NCBI GenBank assembly: GCA_947624045.1
Contig: CANQIL010000009.1
Coordinates: forward strand, 1-44,948
Reading direction: 5' to 3'
DNA: 44,948 nucleotides
From: an uncultured Bacilli bacterium
GTDB lineage: Bacteria > Bacillota_I > Bacilli_A > RF39 > UBA660
This document shows, piece after piece, positions 8,038 through 16,034 of the stretch; position 1 is the first letter of the stretch, and each line of letters begins with the position of its first letter. The notes beneath the pieces are model-generated. The model was not told the DNA's origin. It saw only the letters and a program-made list of their open reading frames with translations, and did no database searches. Position numbers and translations under genes: made by a program.

Positions 8038-10659
8038 ATGAATAGTAGAAAAACAAAATTAATTATAATAGCTTGTCTTTGTATAGCAATACTAGGCTTA
8101 TCAATTGGCTATGCTTTGTTGTCAGCCAATTTAGAGATAAATGGAACAGCAAAAGTAGAAGCTAAATGGGATGTAGTCTTTTTAACAGAAGAGATTGAAA
8201 CAACTAAAACAGGTACAGCTGAGTGTAATATAGGTAAAGTAACAGGCACTTCTATTGAGGGTATGAGCGTTGTTTTTAATAAACCAGGAGATTCATGTAC
8301 TTTTACTGTTCCTGTTAAAAATATAGGAAATATTCCAGCAAAGCTAGTAGACGTAACAGGAAAAAGTTCTAATTTAACTTTTTTAGGTGATTCAGCTGAC
8401 CAAGATATTTTAAGAAATAATGTTACTTATGAAGTAAATTATGGTAAAACTCCAATAAAAAGTACAACTGATTTTTCTACTATATCAGTCTTAAATGAAC
8501 AGCAAACTGAAACAGTAACATTAAAAGCAACTTTCTTAAATTCATCAACAGAAATGCCAACAGGTGAAGTAATAATTGGTGGCTTAGATAGAAGTTTCAT
8601 TTATGAAAGTGTAGTTGATGGAGAGACTGGTGGCTCAGTAACACCAGTAGTAGATGGTATTCCAAATAAACCAGAATTAAATGGCGATATGATACCAGTT
8701 TATTATGAAAAGACAAGTGATACAACTGGTACTTGGAAGAAAGCAGATATAAATAATAAAAATAATAATTGGTATGATTATAGTAATCAAAAGTGGGCTA
8801 ATGCAGTAACTGTAAAGAATACAGTTAAAGATTTATCCGGTAATAATAATGATGGAATAATTAATGGAGGAGCAGTTGTTGGTAATGGAGAAGCTACTTT
8901 AGATGGTGTAGATGATTACATAAATTGTGGTTTATATCTATATGACTTTAAAAGTGAAATATCATATGTGGTAAAGTTTAAAAAAGTAGATGATACTAAA
9001 GCATTACTTATTGGTAACTGGGAAGAAGCAGGTGGAGGTCTTAGTACTGTTGGTAGTTCTATAAGCTATGATTTATATATAAATGATAGTTATAAAACAA
9101 TATCTGGAACATTAAAAAGTAACGATTATAATACAGTAGTAGCTACATACAATGGATCAGTGATGAAACTATATTTAAATGGTGAATTAGTAGGAACCAA
9201 TGATGTAACTGGTAGTATAAGAGTATCTTATGTTTCTGTGATTATAGGAGCTAATCTTTCGTGGAAAGATAGTGGAATAGATACTATTGGTAAAGTTAAT
9301 ATAAATGATGCTTTAGTATTTAATAAAGCTTTAAGTGAGGAAGAAATACAAGCTCATTATAGTGGCGATGTGACATTAGGTGAAACTAAACCGTTATTTT
9401 ATTATAATTTTGAAGATGCTAGTAGAGAATACTACAAGCAAGCAAATGTTGGTAGTCCTATAAGTATGGATGATATCAATACGATGTGGGTATGGATACC
9501 AAGATATTCATATACAATAAAAAGTGAAGATGGAACAAATTATTATGGCAAAGCCAGTTTTGGAAATAATACTCCATCAAGAGAATTACCTGGTGAAATA
9601 GATGTTAAATTTATATCAAATATAACCGAAACAGGAAGTGCTAGGTATACAGGAGATACTCCAACCAATTGGCGTACCAATGAAGCCTTTGATTTTGGAG
9701 GAGAAAAGAAAAGCGGAATATGGGTAGGAAAATTTGAAACGACAGGTAGCCTATCATCTAATGGACAAGCTTGCGTAAACGAAACATGTGATGTAAGTAA
9801 CGTTACTATAAAGCCAGGAGTAACTTCACTAAGAAATCAAACAGTAAGTAGTTTCTTTTATGTAGCAAGGAGTATGCAACTACGTAATGCAAGTACTTAT
9901 GGATTTAGTACTAGTGGAGATTTACATATGATAAAAAATGATGAATGGGGAGCAGTTGCCTATTTATCCCAAAGTAAATATGGTAAATATGGTAATTCTA
10001 ATTATTTAGCAAAAAATAAAGAAATATATCAAAATAAATCAGAAGAGTACATAACGGGGAGTAGTAATGGAACACCAGGTCAGAGTGAAACTACACTTAT
10101 TCAATATGCATATAATGATATGACTAATTTAGATGAAGGTCAGGGTCAAGTTGGCCCTGGAGCTTCAACAACAGGAAATATTTATGGAATATACGATATG
10201 AGTGGCGGAGCATGGGAGTACGTAATGGGAGTACTAGCTTATTATGAAGCTCCTTATCCACCAATGAGTGGAAACTCAACCACATATAATTCTGGATTTG
10301 TCGGAAAAGTATATCAAGATAATACTTATACTGATTTTGTGAATAATTATTCTATTCCTTTTCCAGATATGAAATACTATAATTTATATAAAGTTGGAAC
10401 AACAAAAGAAACAATTCCAACTAGTTCAACTTTGACAAATTCAACAAAGGCATGTAATGGAGGAGTATGTTATGGTCAAACCTTATCAGAAACTTCCGGC
10501 TGGTATGGGGATCATACTGGATTCGTATATTGTAAAAACCCATGGTCAGTACGTAGCGGTGATTATTCTTATACTACTCCTGCGGGAATTTTCTTTTCAG
10601 GCTTAGCTAGCGGTCAAGCTTACAGTAGCCGGGCATCTCGTTTTGCTTTAGCCCCTTAA
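8038..10659 (+). CDS. Surface-protein family copy 2, with LamG-like insert
   Basis: 873 residues, with the same export segment and TasA-like domain as copies 3 and 4 (subgroup with 'FLNSSTEMPTGEVIIGGLDR'). Between the 'KWANAVTV' linker and the 'INTMWVWIPRY' start of the C-terminal domain (about residue 479) there is an extra segment of about 210 residues. It begins 'DLSGNNNDGIINGG' and 'ATLDGVDDYI' and continues with 'YLNGELVGTND', typical of LamG/concanavalin-A-like carbohydrate-binding folds. Copies 1, 3 and 5 lack it. The C-terminal domain has 'GIYDMSGGAWEYVMG' and the variable block at 10531-10656, ending in a diverged 'RFALAP'. It lies tandem to copy 1, 247 nt downstream, but has its own poly-G promoter and a terminator-like hairpin at 10713-10755. 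Confidence 0.8.
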   Translation: MNSRKTKLIIIACLCIAILGLSIGYALLSANLEINGTAKVEAKWDVVFLTEEIETTKTGTAECNIGKVTGTSIEGMSVVFNKPGDSCTFTVPVKNIGNIPAKLVDVTGKSSNLTFLGDSADQDILRNNVTYEVNYGKTPIKSTTDFSTISVLNEQQTETVTLKATFLNSSTEMPTGEVIIGGLDRSFIYESVVDGETGGSVTPVVDGIPNKPELNGDMIPVYYEKTSDTTGTWKKADINNKNNNWYDYSNQKWANAVTVKNTVKDLSGNNNDGIINGGAVVGNGEATLDGVDDYINCGLYLYDFKSEISYVVKFKKVDDTKALLIGNWEEAGGGLSTVGSSISYDLYINDSYKTISGTLKSNDYNTVVATYNGSVMKLYLNGELVGTNDVTGSIRVSYVSVIIGANLSWKDSGIDTIGKVNINDALVFNKALSEEEIQAHYSGDVTLGETKPLFYYNFEDASREYYKQANVGSPISMDDINTMWVWIPRYSYTIKSEDGTNYYGKASFGNNTPSRELPGEIDVKFISNITETGSARYTGDTPTNWRTNEAFDFGGEKKSGIWVGKFETTGSLSSNGQACVNETCDVSNVTIKPGVTSLRNQTVSSFFYVARSMQLRNASTYGFSTSGDLHMIKNDEWGAVAYLSQSKYGKYGNSNYLAKNKEIYQNKSEEYITGSSNGTPGQSETTLIQYAYNDMTNLDEGQGQVGPGASTTGNIYGIYDMSGGAWEYVMGVLAYYEAPYPPMSGNSTTYNSGFVGKVYQDNTYTDFVNNYSIPFPDMKYYNLYKVGTTKETIPTSSTLTNSTKACNGGVCYGQTLSETSGWYGDHTGFVYCKNPWSVRSGDYSYTTPAGIFFSGLASGQAYSSRASRFALAP
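10531..10656 (+). other. Variable region 2 (DGR-like), 42 codons
   Basis: The framework PW..R, AG.F, G28, R37, L40 and P42 is kept, with S-G replacing G-G at columns 9-10. Columns 22-27 and 29-34 read F-S-G-L-A-S and Q-A-Y-S-S-R. Eight of the 12 codons end in C or T, the lowest of the five copies. Confidence 0.55.
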
Positions 10660-10712
10660 AATATAAAAAAAAAGATGTATCTACGTAAGACTGCTGAAAA
10701 AGTAGGCAAAAT

Positions 10713-10765
10713 AAAAATCAATAGTAAAGAACATTTCTCTAAGCTATTGATTTTTTAATTTTTGG
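10713..10765 (+). terminator. Strong hairpin at the IS end, probable terminator for surface-protein copy 2
   Basis: The perfect 12-bp stem AAAAATCAATAG (10713-10724) / CTATTGATTTTT (10744-10755) is followed by a T-rich tail. It is the first terminator-like structure after copy 2, and it lies inside the IS remnant. Confidence 0.55.
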
Positions 10766-10806
10766 TAAAAAAGTTAGAATATAGATAGCATTAAGCCTAT
10801 ATATTT

Positions 10807-11301
10807 TTATTCTTTCATATTGGTCAAAAATAGCGTAGTTGTCACTTGTACCGTAATATCTTGTTTTCCACAAGAAGTAGCTTTATCATATCCATAGTTA
10901 TTTTTTAATTCTGCATTTTTAACTTTTTTCAATAAGTGTTTGTAACTCTTTTTCATCATGCTTTTCTCCTATTGTAATACTATTGCACAGTTATTATTCT
11001 TTCTGGAGTCATGACTAAATGTGTTTTGTACCCAAAAAATGATGTATCAGCAGTTTTATGTCCTACTTTTTCATCTTGTTTTTTTGAATATTCTAGTTCT
11101 ATTTCAGTATCATTCATTGTTTCTTCCAGATAATCAATTTGTTCTTTTATTCCTGGTAAAGTAGTAAATCTCTCATCATCTTTTACTACTTTTAATAATT
11201 CATTTGTATAGTTTCCAAAAGTTATCTGGCTTAATTACAATCTCATATAGTTCAGAATACTTACTAAAATTTAATTCTGATTGTTCCTTTTGTTTTAGCA
11301 T
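10807..11301 (-). pseudogene. IS1182-family transposase remnant
   Basis: Reverse-strand reading from ATG 11301 gives 'MLKQKEQSELNFSKYSELYE', a typical IS1182-family start. After a frameshift near 11220 another segment reads 'DEKVGHKTADTSFFGYKTHL' and 'MTPERIIT', the conserved DDE-transposase core region. Further frameshifts and stops lead to 'KHDEKELQTLIEKS' and 'KATSCGKQDITVQ'. Several frameshifts and large missing segments make it inactive. Any movement would need a transposase supplied elsewhere. Confidence 0.75.
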
Positions 11302-11387
11302 ACTTTTATCACTATTATCCTTATTTATACATTGTATCAAAATAAAAAAACTACTGATATAGTTTACAGTAATCTTTGTACACTTTT

Positions 11388-12800
11388 TCAGTAGTCTCTT
11401 CTACAATCTTTTTCTTTTGGAATAACAAAGTAAAAATTACTACCTTTATCTAATTCAGACTTAACACCATATTTATAATTGTGAAGTTCTAAAATGTTTT
11501 TAACTATAGAAAGACCAAGCCCTGTTCCATAAATATTTCTTCTATGCTCCTTTTTACTTTTATAATACTTATCCCAAATATAAGGCATATCTTCTTTTTT
11601 AATACCAGAACCAGTATCAATTATTTCTACTAAAATATTTTTATCACTCTCAGTTACCTTAATAGTAACAGATAAATCATCTCCTGTATAATTAATAGCG
11701 TTATTTACTAAATTATAAATAACTTGTTCTAACTTTTTCTTATCAGCTTTTATATTAATTTTCTCTTTATTACTTGTAAAATTTAATTTATAATTTTCTA
11801 ATTCTTCAAAAACATTATATCTTTTTAATACTTCTTTTATTAAAAAAACTAAATCAAACTCTTCTAAAGATAAGTTTTCAATATTAGACTGCATACTTGA
11901 TAATACTAAAATATCATTTACAAGTAAAGTTAATCTATCTGTTTCATTTATGATAGTCTTCATATCTTCTTTTTGCTTTTTAATTTTCCCTTTATGTAAA
12001 TCAATGCAAGCTTCAGCATAAGCTTTAATCATTGTAAGAGGTGTTTTTAAATCATGAGAAACATTAGCCATTAAATCTCTTCTTAATTCATCAGTTTTAC
12101 TTAGTTCATCTTTAGCATAATTTAGTGTTTTAGCAAGTTCATCTAACTCATCTATTTTACTATCTTCAAAATTAACTGAAAAATCATTTTTCGCTAATTT
12201 TTGAGCAGCTTCATTCATTTTAATAATAGGCTTTGATATATGCCTTGAAATAAAATAAGCTAAAACAAATGATAAAATTAAGACTACAAAAGTTACTACT
12301 AATAACTGTCTTCTAATAATACTAGCCGTATTTTCAACTGGAGTAAGGGAAGTATTAATAAAAGCATATTTTTCATTATCTAGTCTTATTGCATAAACAA
12401 GTGTTTCATTTTTAAAACGAGTATTAACTAAATTATAAGTTTTTTCACTAACAGTATCATTTATAAAATCTAATTTATAATTATTAGTCTTATTAGTATT
12501 ATTAAGACAACCCTTACCAAAAAAATTAGATGTATAAAGAGAAAATAAATTCTCATCAATTATCTCAATACAGACTTCTTTATCAAAAGCTAAATTATTT
12601 ATCTTATCTTCAAAATTAGTACTTTGATAATTCCTTTTTACTTTATTCGCAACTGTTTTAATATCATTGACTTTTACAGACTTATAGTAATTAGAAAAAA
12701 ATAGTACTTGGAAAAGCCATAAAAAACTCAATATTAAAATAGAAAAAAGTAAAAAGTATTTCCAAATAGCACTATTAATGTTATTCTTCATTTTCAACAT
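11388..12800 (-). CDS. Membrane sensor histidine kinase of a two-component system
   Basis: 470 residues. A first transmembrane helix (about 18-38) and a second (about 165-187) enclose an extracytoplasmic sensor domain of about 125 residues with little recognisable motif. HAMP follows ('RHISKPIIKMNEAAQKLA'), then HisKA with the phospho-acceptor in 'ANVSHDLKTPLTMIKAYAEA', then HATPase with the N box ('LVNNAINYTGDD'), G1 ('IIDTGSGIKKEDM') and G2 ('YGTGLGLSIVK'). It overlaps the response regulator gene by 20 nt. Start 12800 (MLKMKNN) has AGGAG 12 nt upstream; ATG 12791 is an alternative. The final codons Asp-Tyr-stop come from the terminal repeat of the adjoining IS remnant, so the original C-terminus was replaced. 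The signal is unknown; its place between surface-protein copies 2 and 3 suggests, without proof, control of the envelope. Confidence 0.87.
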   Translation of the reverse strand: MLKMKNNINSAIWKYFLLFSILILSFLWLFQVLFFSNYYKSVKVNDIKTVANKVKRNYQSTNFEDKINNLAFDKEVCIEIIDENLFSLYTSNFFGKGCLNNTNKTNNYKLDFINDTVSEKTYNLVNTRFKNETLVYAIRLDNEKYAFINTSLTPVENTASIIRRQLLVVTFVVLILSFVLAYFISRHISKPIIKMNEAAQKLAKNDFSVNFEDSKIDELDELAKTLNYAKDELSKTDELRRDLMANVSHDLKTPLTMIKAYAEACIDLHKGKIKKQKEDMKTIINETDRLTLLVNDILVLSSMQSNIENLSLEEFDLVFLIKEVLKRYNVFEELENYKLNFTSNKEKINIKADKKKLEQVIYNLVNNAINYTGDDLSVTIKVTESDKNILVEIIDTGSGIKKEDMPYIWDKYYKSKKEHRRNIYGTGLGLSIVKNILELHNYKYGVKSELDKGSNFYFVIPKEKDCRRDY

Positions 12801-13449
12801 ATCTATAACCAACTCCTCTTACCGTGATAATATTATCACGATATTCTTGAAGATTATTTCTAAGCATTTTAATATGCGTATCTACTGTTCTATCATCGCC
12901 AAAGTAGTCATAGCCCCATATTTTAGAAAGAAGTTGTTCTCTAGAAATAGCTATATCTTTATTATTAATTAAAAATGTTAATATTTCAAATTCTTTAGGA
13001 GTAACATTGATTAGTTTATTATTAATTTTTATCGTATGAGCTGAATAATTTATTTCTAAAGTTTTATACTTATATATATCTAAATTAGTAGAGTTATATC
13101 TTTTACTAATAGCTTTTATCCTAGCCATTAATTCTTTAGGAGAAAAAGGTTTAGTAAGATAATCATCTATGCCTAATTCAAAACCTAATAGTTTATCATA
13201 TTCTTGATCTCTTGCTGATAGGATAATTGTAGGAATTTGCTTTTCTTTAGGTAATTCTTTTAACATAGTAAAACCATCCATAGAAGGCATCATTATATCT
13301 AGTATTAATAAATCATACTTATTGTTAAGAAGTAGCTCTAAAGCTTTTTTACCACTATCAGCTTCTTCAGTAGAATAACCAGCATTAATACAATATTCTT
13401 TTATTAGAAAACGAATTTTTTCTTCATCATCAACGATTAGTATTTTCAT
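12781..13449 (-). CDS. OmpR/PhoB-family response regulator
   Basis: 222 residues. The receiver domain has the acidic pair in 'ILIVDDEEK', the phospho-accepting Asp in 'DLLILDIMMPSMDG' (about residue 52), and the conserved Lys in 'DDYLTKPFSPKEL'. The C-terminal winged helix ends 'GDDRTVDTHIKMLRNNL' and 'VRGVGYRYVE', the DNA-recognition helix and wing of OmpR/PhoB regulators. It is the first gene of the leftward operon, with AGAGGTG before the ATG. It works with the kinase at 11388-12800. Targets cannot be read from sequence; no repeated binding site was recognised near it. Confidence 0.92.
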   Translation of the reverse strand: MKILIVDDEEKIRFLIKEYCINAGYSTEEADSGKKALELLLNNKYDLLILDIMMPSMDGFTMLKELPKEKQIPTIILSARDQEYDKLLGFELGIDDYLTKPFSPKELMARIKAISKRYNSTNLDIYKYKTLEINYSAHTIKINNKLINVTPKEFEILTFLINNKDIAISREQLLSKIWGYDYFGDDRTVDTHIKMLRNNLQEYRDNIITVRGVGYRYVENEE

Positions 13450-13468
13450 TATTACACCTCTAGATAAT

Positions 13469-13498
13469 ATTATACAATAATTATGAAATTTAAGTGAA
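13469..13498 (-). promoter_or_regulatory. Promoter of the leftward two-component operon
   Basis: On the minus strand, TTCACT (13493-13498) and TATAAT (13469-13474) are separated by 18 nt, 19 nt upstream of the response regulator start. Confidence 0.55.
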
Positions 13499-13524
13499 AA
13501 ATAAATAAGCTTATTTAAAGCTTA
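13497..13524 (-). terminator. Terminator of the XRE regulator gene
   Basis: On the minus strand, TAAGCTT (13524-13518) and AAGCTTA (13512-13506) form a 7-bp stem followed by TTTATTTTT. It overlaps the XRE stop codon. Confidence 0.5.
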
Positions 13525-13739
13525 CTTTTTCTAGGATAAGGGTCTTTTTCATCAGTTAGACCTAGGATATAATCAATACTTGTTTTATAAAAAGAGGCTA
13601 GATTTTTAAGAGCCTGAGTTGGTATGTCTGTTTTTTCTGTTTCATAATTAGATATAGCTTTTTGCGATATACCTGTTTTTTTATATAAGTCTTTTTGTAA
13701 TAAGTTATTATCTTGTCGTAAATCTTTTAGTCTATTCAT
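13515..13739 (-). CDS. XRE/Cro-type helix-turn-helix repressor
   Basis: 74 residues, essentially one HTH domain: 'MNRLKDLRQDNNLLQKDLYK', then the recognition helix region 'TGISQKAISNYETEKTDIP' and 'LASFYKTSIDYILGLTDE', the standard layout of small phage-like or chromosomal XRE repressors. I choose ATG 13739, preceded by AGGTGG at a 5-nt distance; a GTG at 13748 overlaps that site. It is divergent from surface-protein copy 3, and three operator-like 17-bp sites fill the shared intergenic region. It therefore most likely represses copy 3 and itself. No phage genes accompany it. Confidence 0.88.
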   Translation of the reverse strand: MNRLKDLRQDNNLLQKDLYKKTGISQKAISNYETEKTDIPTQALKNLASFYKTSIDYILGLTDEKDPYPRKSKL

Positions 13740-13766
13740 TAGTTCCACCTCAAGGTTATTTTAATA

Positions 13767-13838
13767 TAGTCTTATTTAGTCTATTGACTTTTAGACTTAA
13801 CTAGTCTACAATATTTTTAGATAGACTAATTTGGTCTA
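13767..13838. promoter_or_regulatory. Three operator sites for the XRE repressor
   Basis: Three 17-bp sites share the form TAG(A/T)CT-N5-(A/G)GTCTA: 13767-13783 (TAGTCT..AGTCTA), 13792-13808 (TAGACT..AGTCTA, perfect) and 13822-13838 (TAGACT..GGTCTA). Their centres are 25 and 30 nt apart. They abut the -35, cover the spacer and -10, and lie downstream of the -10 of the copy 3 promoter, as in multi-site repressor switches. Confidence 0.75.
13784..13812 (+). promoter_or_regulatory. Promoter of surface-protein copy 3, without a G tract
   Basis: TTGACT (13784-13789) and TACAAT (13807-13812) are separated by an optimal 17 nt. Operators overlap it. It is unrelated to the poly-G promoters of the other copies. 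Confidence 0.75.
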
Positions 13839-13857
13839 TAGAATAGTGAGGAAATAT

Positions 13858-15879
13858 ATGAATAGTAGAAAAGCAAAATTAATTATAATAGCCTGTCTTT
13901 GTGTAGTAGTTTTAGGCTTATCAATTGGTTACGCATTACTTTCAGCTAGTTTAAAGATAGAGGGTTCTGCTAGGGTAGAATCTAAATGGGATGTAGTCTT
14001 TTTGACAGATAATATTGAAACTACTACAACTGGTACAGCAAGTTGTGATATAGGGAAAGTTTCAGGTACTTCAATAGAAAATATGAGTGTTATTTTTAAT
14101 AAGCCAGGAGATGCTTGTACTTTTACTGTGCCAGTTAAAAATATTGGTAATATTCCAGCAAGACTTGTTGATGTAACAGGTAAGAGTTCAAACTTAACAT
14201 TCTTAGGCGAATCAGCAGATCAAGATATTTTAAGAAATAATGTTACATATGAAGTAAATTATGGTAAAGAACAAATAAAAAGTACAACTGATTTTTCTAG
14301 TATTCCTGTATTAAATGAACAAAAAACAGAAACAGTAACACTAAAAGCAACTTTCTTAAATTCATCAACAGAAATGCCAACTGGTGAAGTAATAATAGGA
14401 GGTTTAGATAGAGCTTTTATTTATGAAAGTGTTGTAGATGAAGATGATAGTGGAACAGTAACACCAATGGTAGATAATATACCGAATCCACCAGAATTAA
14501 ATGGTGATATGATACCAGTATATTATGAAAAGACAAGTGATACAACAGGTGAGTGGAAGAAAGCAGATATAAATAATGAGAATAATAATTGGTATGACTA
14601 TTCTAATCAAAAATGGGCGAATGCAGTAACAGTAACTTCTGATGTACGAGAAGATATAAAGAAAGCTTCACTCGGAACGCCAATAGATATGAAAAATATA
14701 AATACGATGTGGGTGTGGATACCAAGATACTCTTACACCATAAAAAGTGAAAATGGAACAGATTATTATGGTAAAGCTAGTTTTGGCAATAATAATCCTA
14801 CCCAAGAATTACCAGGAGAAATAGATGTCAAGTTTATTTCCAAAGTAACAGAGACAGGAAGTGCTCAATATACAGGAAAAACACCAACCAATTGGCGCAC
14901 TAATGAGGCCTTTGACTTTGGCGGTGAAAAGAGAAGTGGAATATGGGTAGGCAAATTTGAAACAGCGGGAAGCTTATCAACTGATGGTCAAGCTTGTATA
15001 GACGAGTCATGTGATGTAAGCAATATAACAATAAAACCAGGAGTAGCATCATTAAGAAATCAAACAGTAAGTAGTTTTTTCTATGCAGCAAGGAGTATGC
15101 AACTACATAATGCAGACGTTTATGGGTTTACTACTAGTGGTGACTTACACATGATAAAAAATGATGAGTGGGGAGCAGTAGCGTACCTTTCCCAAAGTAA
15201 ATATGGCAAATATGGAAATAGTGAATATACTAAAGCTAATAAAGAAGTATATCAAAATAAATCTAGTAGTTGTATAACAGGAAATAGTAATGGAACACCA
15301 AGTACTAATATAACAAATACACAATATGTATATAATAACTTAACAGACTTGAAAGCAGGAGCTGGCCAAGCCGGACCTGGAGCTTCAACCACTGGAACAA
15401 TATATGGAGTATATGATATGTCAGGAGGAGCATGGGAATATGTCATGGGAGTTGTAGCATATTATGAATACCCCTATACACCAATAATTGGAAACTCAGC
15501 TACACACAATTCAGGTTTCACAGGAAAAGTATATCGAGATAATAATTATGAAAATTTTATAAATGAACCACCAATTTCTTTTCCAAAGACAAAATATTAT
15601 AATTTATATAAGGTTTCAACCTCTAAGGAAGAAATGCCAACAGCATCAGATTTAAAAAATTCTATGAAGGCATGTAAAGGGGGAATGTGTGATGGGCACG
15701 CTTTATTAGAGACTTTAAAATGGTATGAAGATAATGATGGATTTCCGTATCGCAGTAGTCCATGGTCCACACGTGGCTGTTACTACAGTAATAGCATTAA
15801 TGCGGGAGTGTTCTGCTCGAACGAAGCTTACGGACACGCTCACATTATTGTCGGTTCTCGTTTCGTCTTAACACCATAG
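13858..15879 (+). CDS. Surface-protein family copy 3, repressor-controlled, no LamG insert
   Basis: 673 residues from ATG 13858, which has GTGAGGA 5 nt upstream; the in-frame upstream start at 13831 would lie in an operator and is rejected. The N-terminus 'MNSRKAKLIIIACLCVVV' and the TasA-like domain ('SASLKIEGSARVESKWDVVF') belong to the subgroup of copies 2 and 4. After 'QKWANAVTVTSDVREDIKKA' it goes straight to 'INTMWVWIPRYSY', so the LamG insert is absent. The C-terminal FGE/C-type-lectin-like domain has 'GVYDMSGGAWEYVMG' and 'GMCDGHALLET' and ends with the variable block 15751-15876. Unlike its paralogues it is controlled by the divergent XRE repressor rather than a homopolymer promoter. 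Confidence 0.8.
   Translation: MNSRKAKLIIIACLCVVVLGLSIGYALLSASLKIEGSARVESKWDVVFLTDNIETTTTGTASCDIGKVSGTSIENMSVIFNKPGDACTFTVPVKNIGNIPARLVDVTGKSSNLTFLGESADQDILRNNVTYEVNYGKEQIKSTTDFSSIPVLNEQKTETVTLKATFLNSSTEMPTGEVIIGGLDRAFIYESVVDEDDSGTVTPMVDNIPNPPELNGDMIPVYYEKTSDTTGEWKKADINNENNNWYDYSNQKWANAVTVTSDVREDIKKASLGTPIDMKNINTMWVWIPRYSYTIKSENGTDYYGKASFGNNNPTQELPGEIDVKFISKVTETGSAQYTGKTPTNWRTNEAFDFGGEKRSGIWVGKFETAGSLSTDGQACIDESCDVSNITIKPGVASLRNQTVSSFFYAARSMQLHNADVYGFTTSGDLHMIKNDEWGAVAYLSQSKYGKYGNSEYTKANKEVYQNKSSSCITGNSNGTPSTNITNTQYVYNNLTDLKAGAGQAGPGASTTGTIYGVYDMSGGAWEYVMGVVAYYEYPYTPIIGNSATHNSGFTGKVYRDNNYENFINEPPISFPKTKYYNLYKVSTSKEEMPTASDLKNSMKACKGGMCDGHALLETLKWYEDNDGFPYRSSPWSTRGCYYSNSINAGVFCSNEAYGHAHIIVGSRFVLTP
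15751..15876 (+). other. Variable region 3 (DGR-like), 42 codons
   Basis: Framework PW..RG, AG.F, G28, R37, L40 and P42. Columns 22-27 and 29-34 read C-S-N-E-A-Y and H-A-H-I-I-V, with ten of 12 codons ending in C or T. The GC content of the last 140 nt is about 47 percent by hand count, well above the gene body. Confidence 0.6.
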
Positions 15880-15889
15880 ATATTATTTT

Positions 15890-15916
15890 AAGCTCATAAA
15901 CTGGGCTTTTTTCTTT
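15890..15916 (+). terminator. Terminator of surface-protein copy 3
   Basis: AAGCTC (15890-15895) pairs with GGGCTT (15903-15908), followed by TTTTTTCTTTT. Confidence 0.65.
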
Positions 15917-15948
15917 TCAAATGTAAATTTCTGAATTAATCAAAAAAA

Positions 15949-15975
15949 TTAGCACAAACTATTGACAAGTGCTAA
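15949..15975. promoter_or_regulatory. Upstream CIRCE-like operator
   Basis: TTAGCACAA-N9-AAGTGCTAA has the exact CIRCE geometry and keeps the outer 7 bases of each arm. It overlaps the -35 element. HrcA is the expected ligand. Confidence 0.7.
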
Positions 15976-15990
15976 AAGTTGTCATACAAT
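15962..15990 (+). promoter_or_regulatory. Promoter of the hrcA operon
   Basis: TTGACA (15962-15967) and TACAAT (15985-15990) are separated by 17 nt, a near-consensus sigma-A promoter between two CIRCE sites. Confidence 0.8.
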
Positions 15991-15994
15991 ACCA

Positions 15995-16021
15995 TTAGCA
16001 CTCATAAATTAGTAGTGCTAG
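15995..16021. promoter_or_regulatory. CIRCE operator between the -10 and hrcA
   Basis: TTAGCACTC-N9-TAGTGCTAG matches the consensus left arm fully and the right arm at 7 of 9 positions. It ends in the hrcA ribosome-binding site. Confidence 0.88.
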
Positions 16022-16034
16022 GAGGTTAATTATT

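Larger units (their letters stand above)
10688..11397 (-). mobile_element. Decayed IS1182-like insertion sequence with both terminal inverted repeats
   Basis: AGACTGCTGAAAAAGT (10688-10703) and ACTTTTTCAGTAGTCT (11382-11397) are inverted repeats matching at 15 of 16 positions. They bracket a 710-bp remnant whose reverse strand encodes transposase fragments; a full IS1182 element is more than twice as long, so the middle is deleted. I see no clear target duplication. The rest of the 728-nt stretch between copy 2 and the histidine kinase is covered by this element. Confidence 0.72.

Noticed and set aside
13515-13858. Prophage immunity region
   Set aside because: The repressor and triple operators look phage-like, but no integrase, excisionase, cro or structural phage gene is present; the controlled gene is a surface-protein paralogue.
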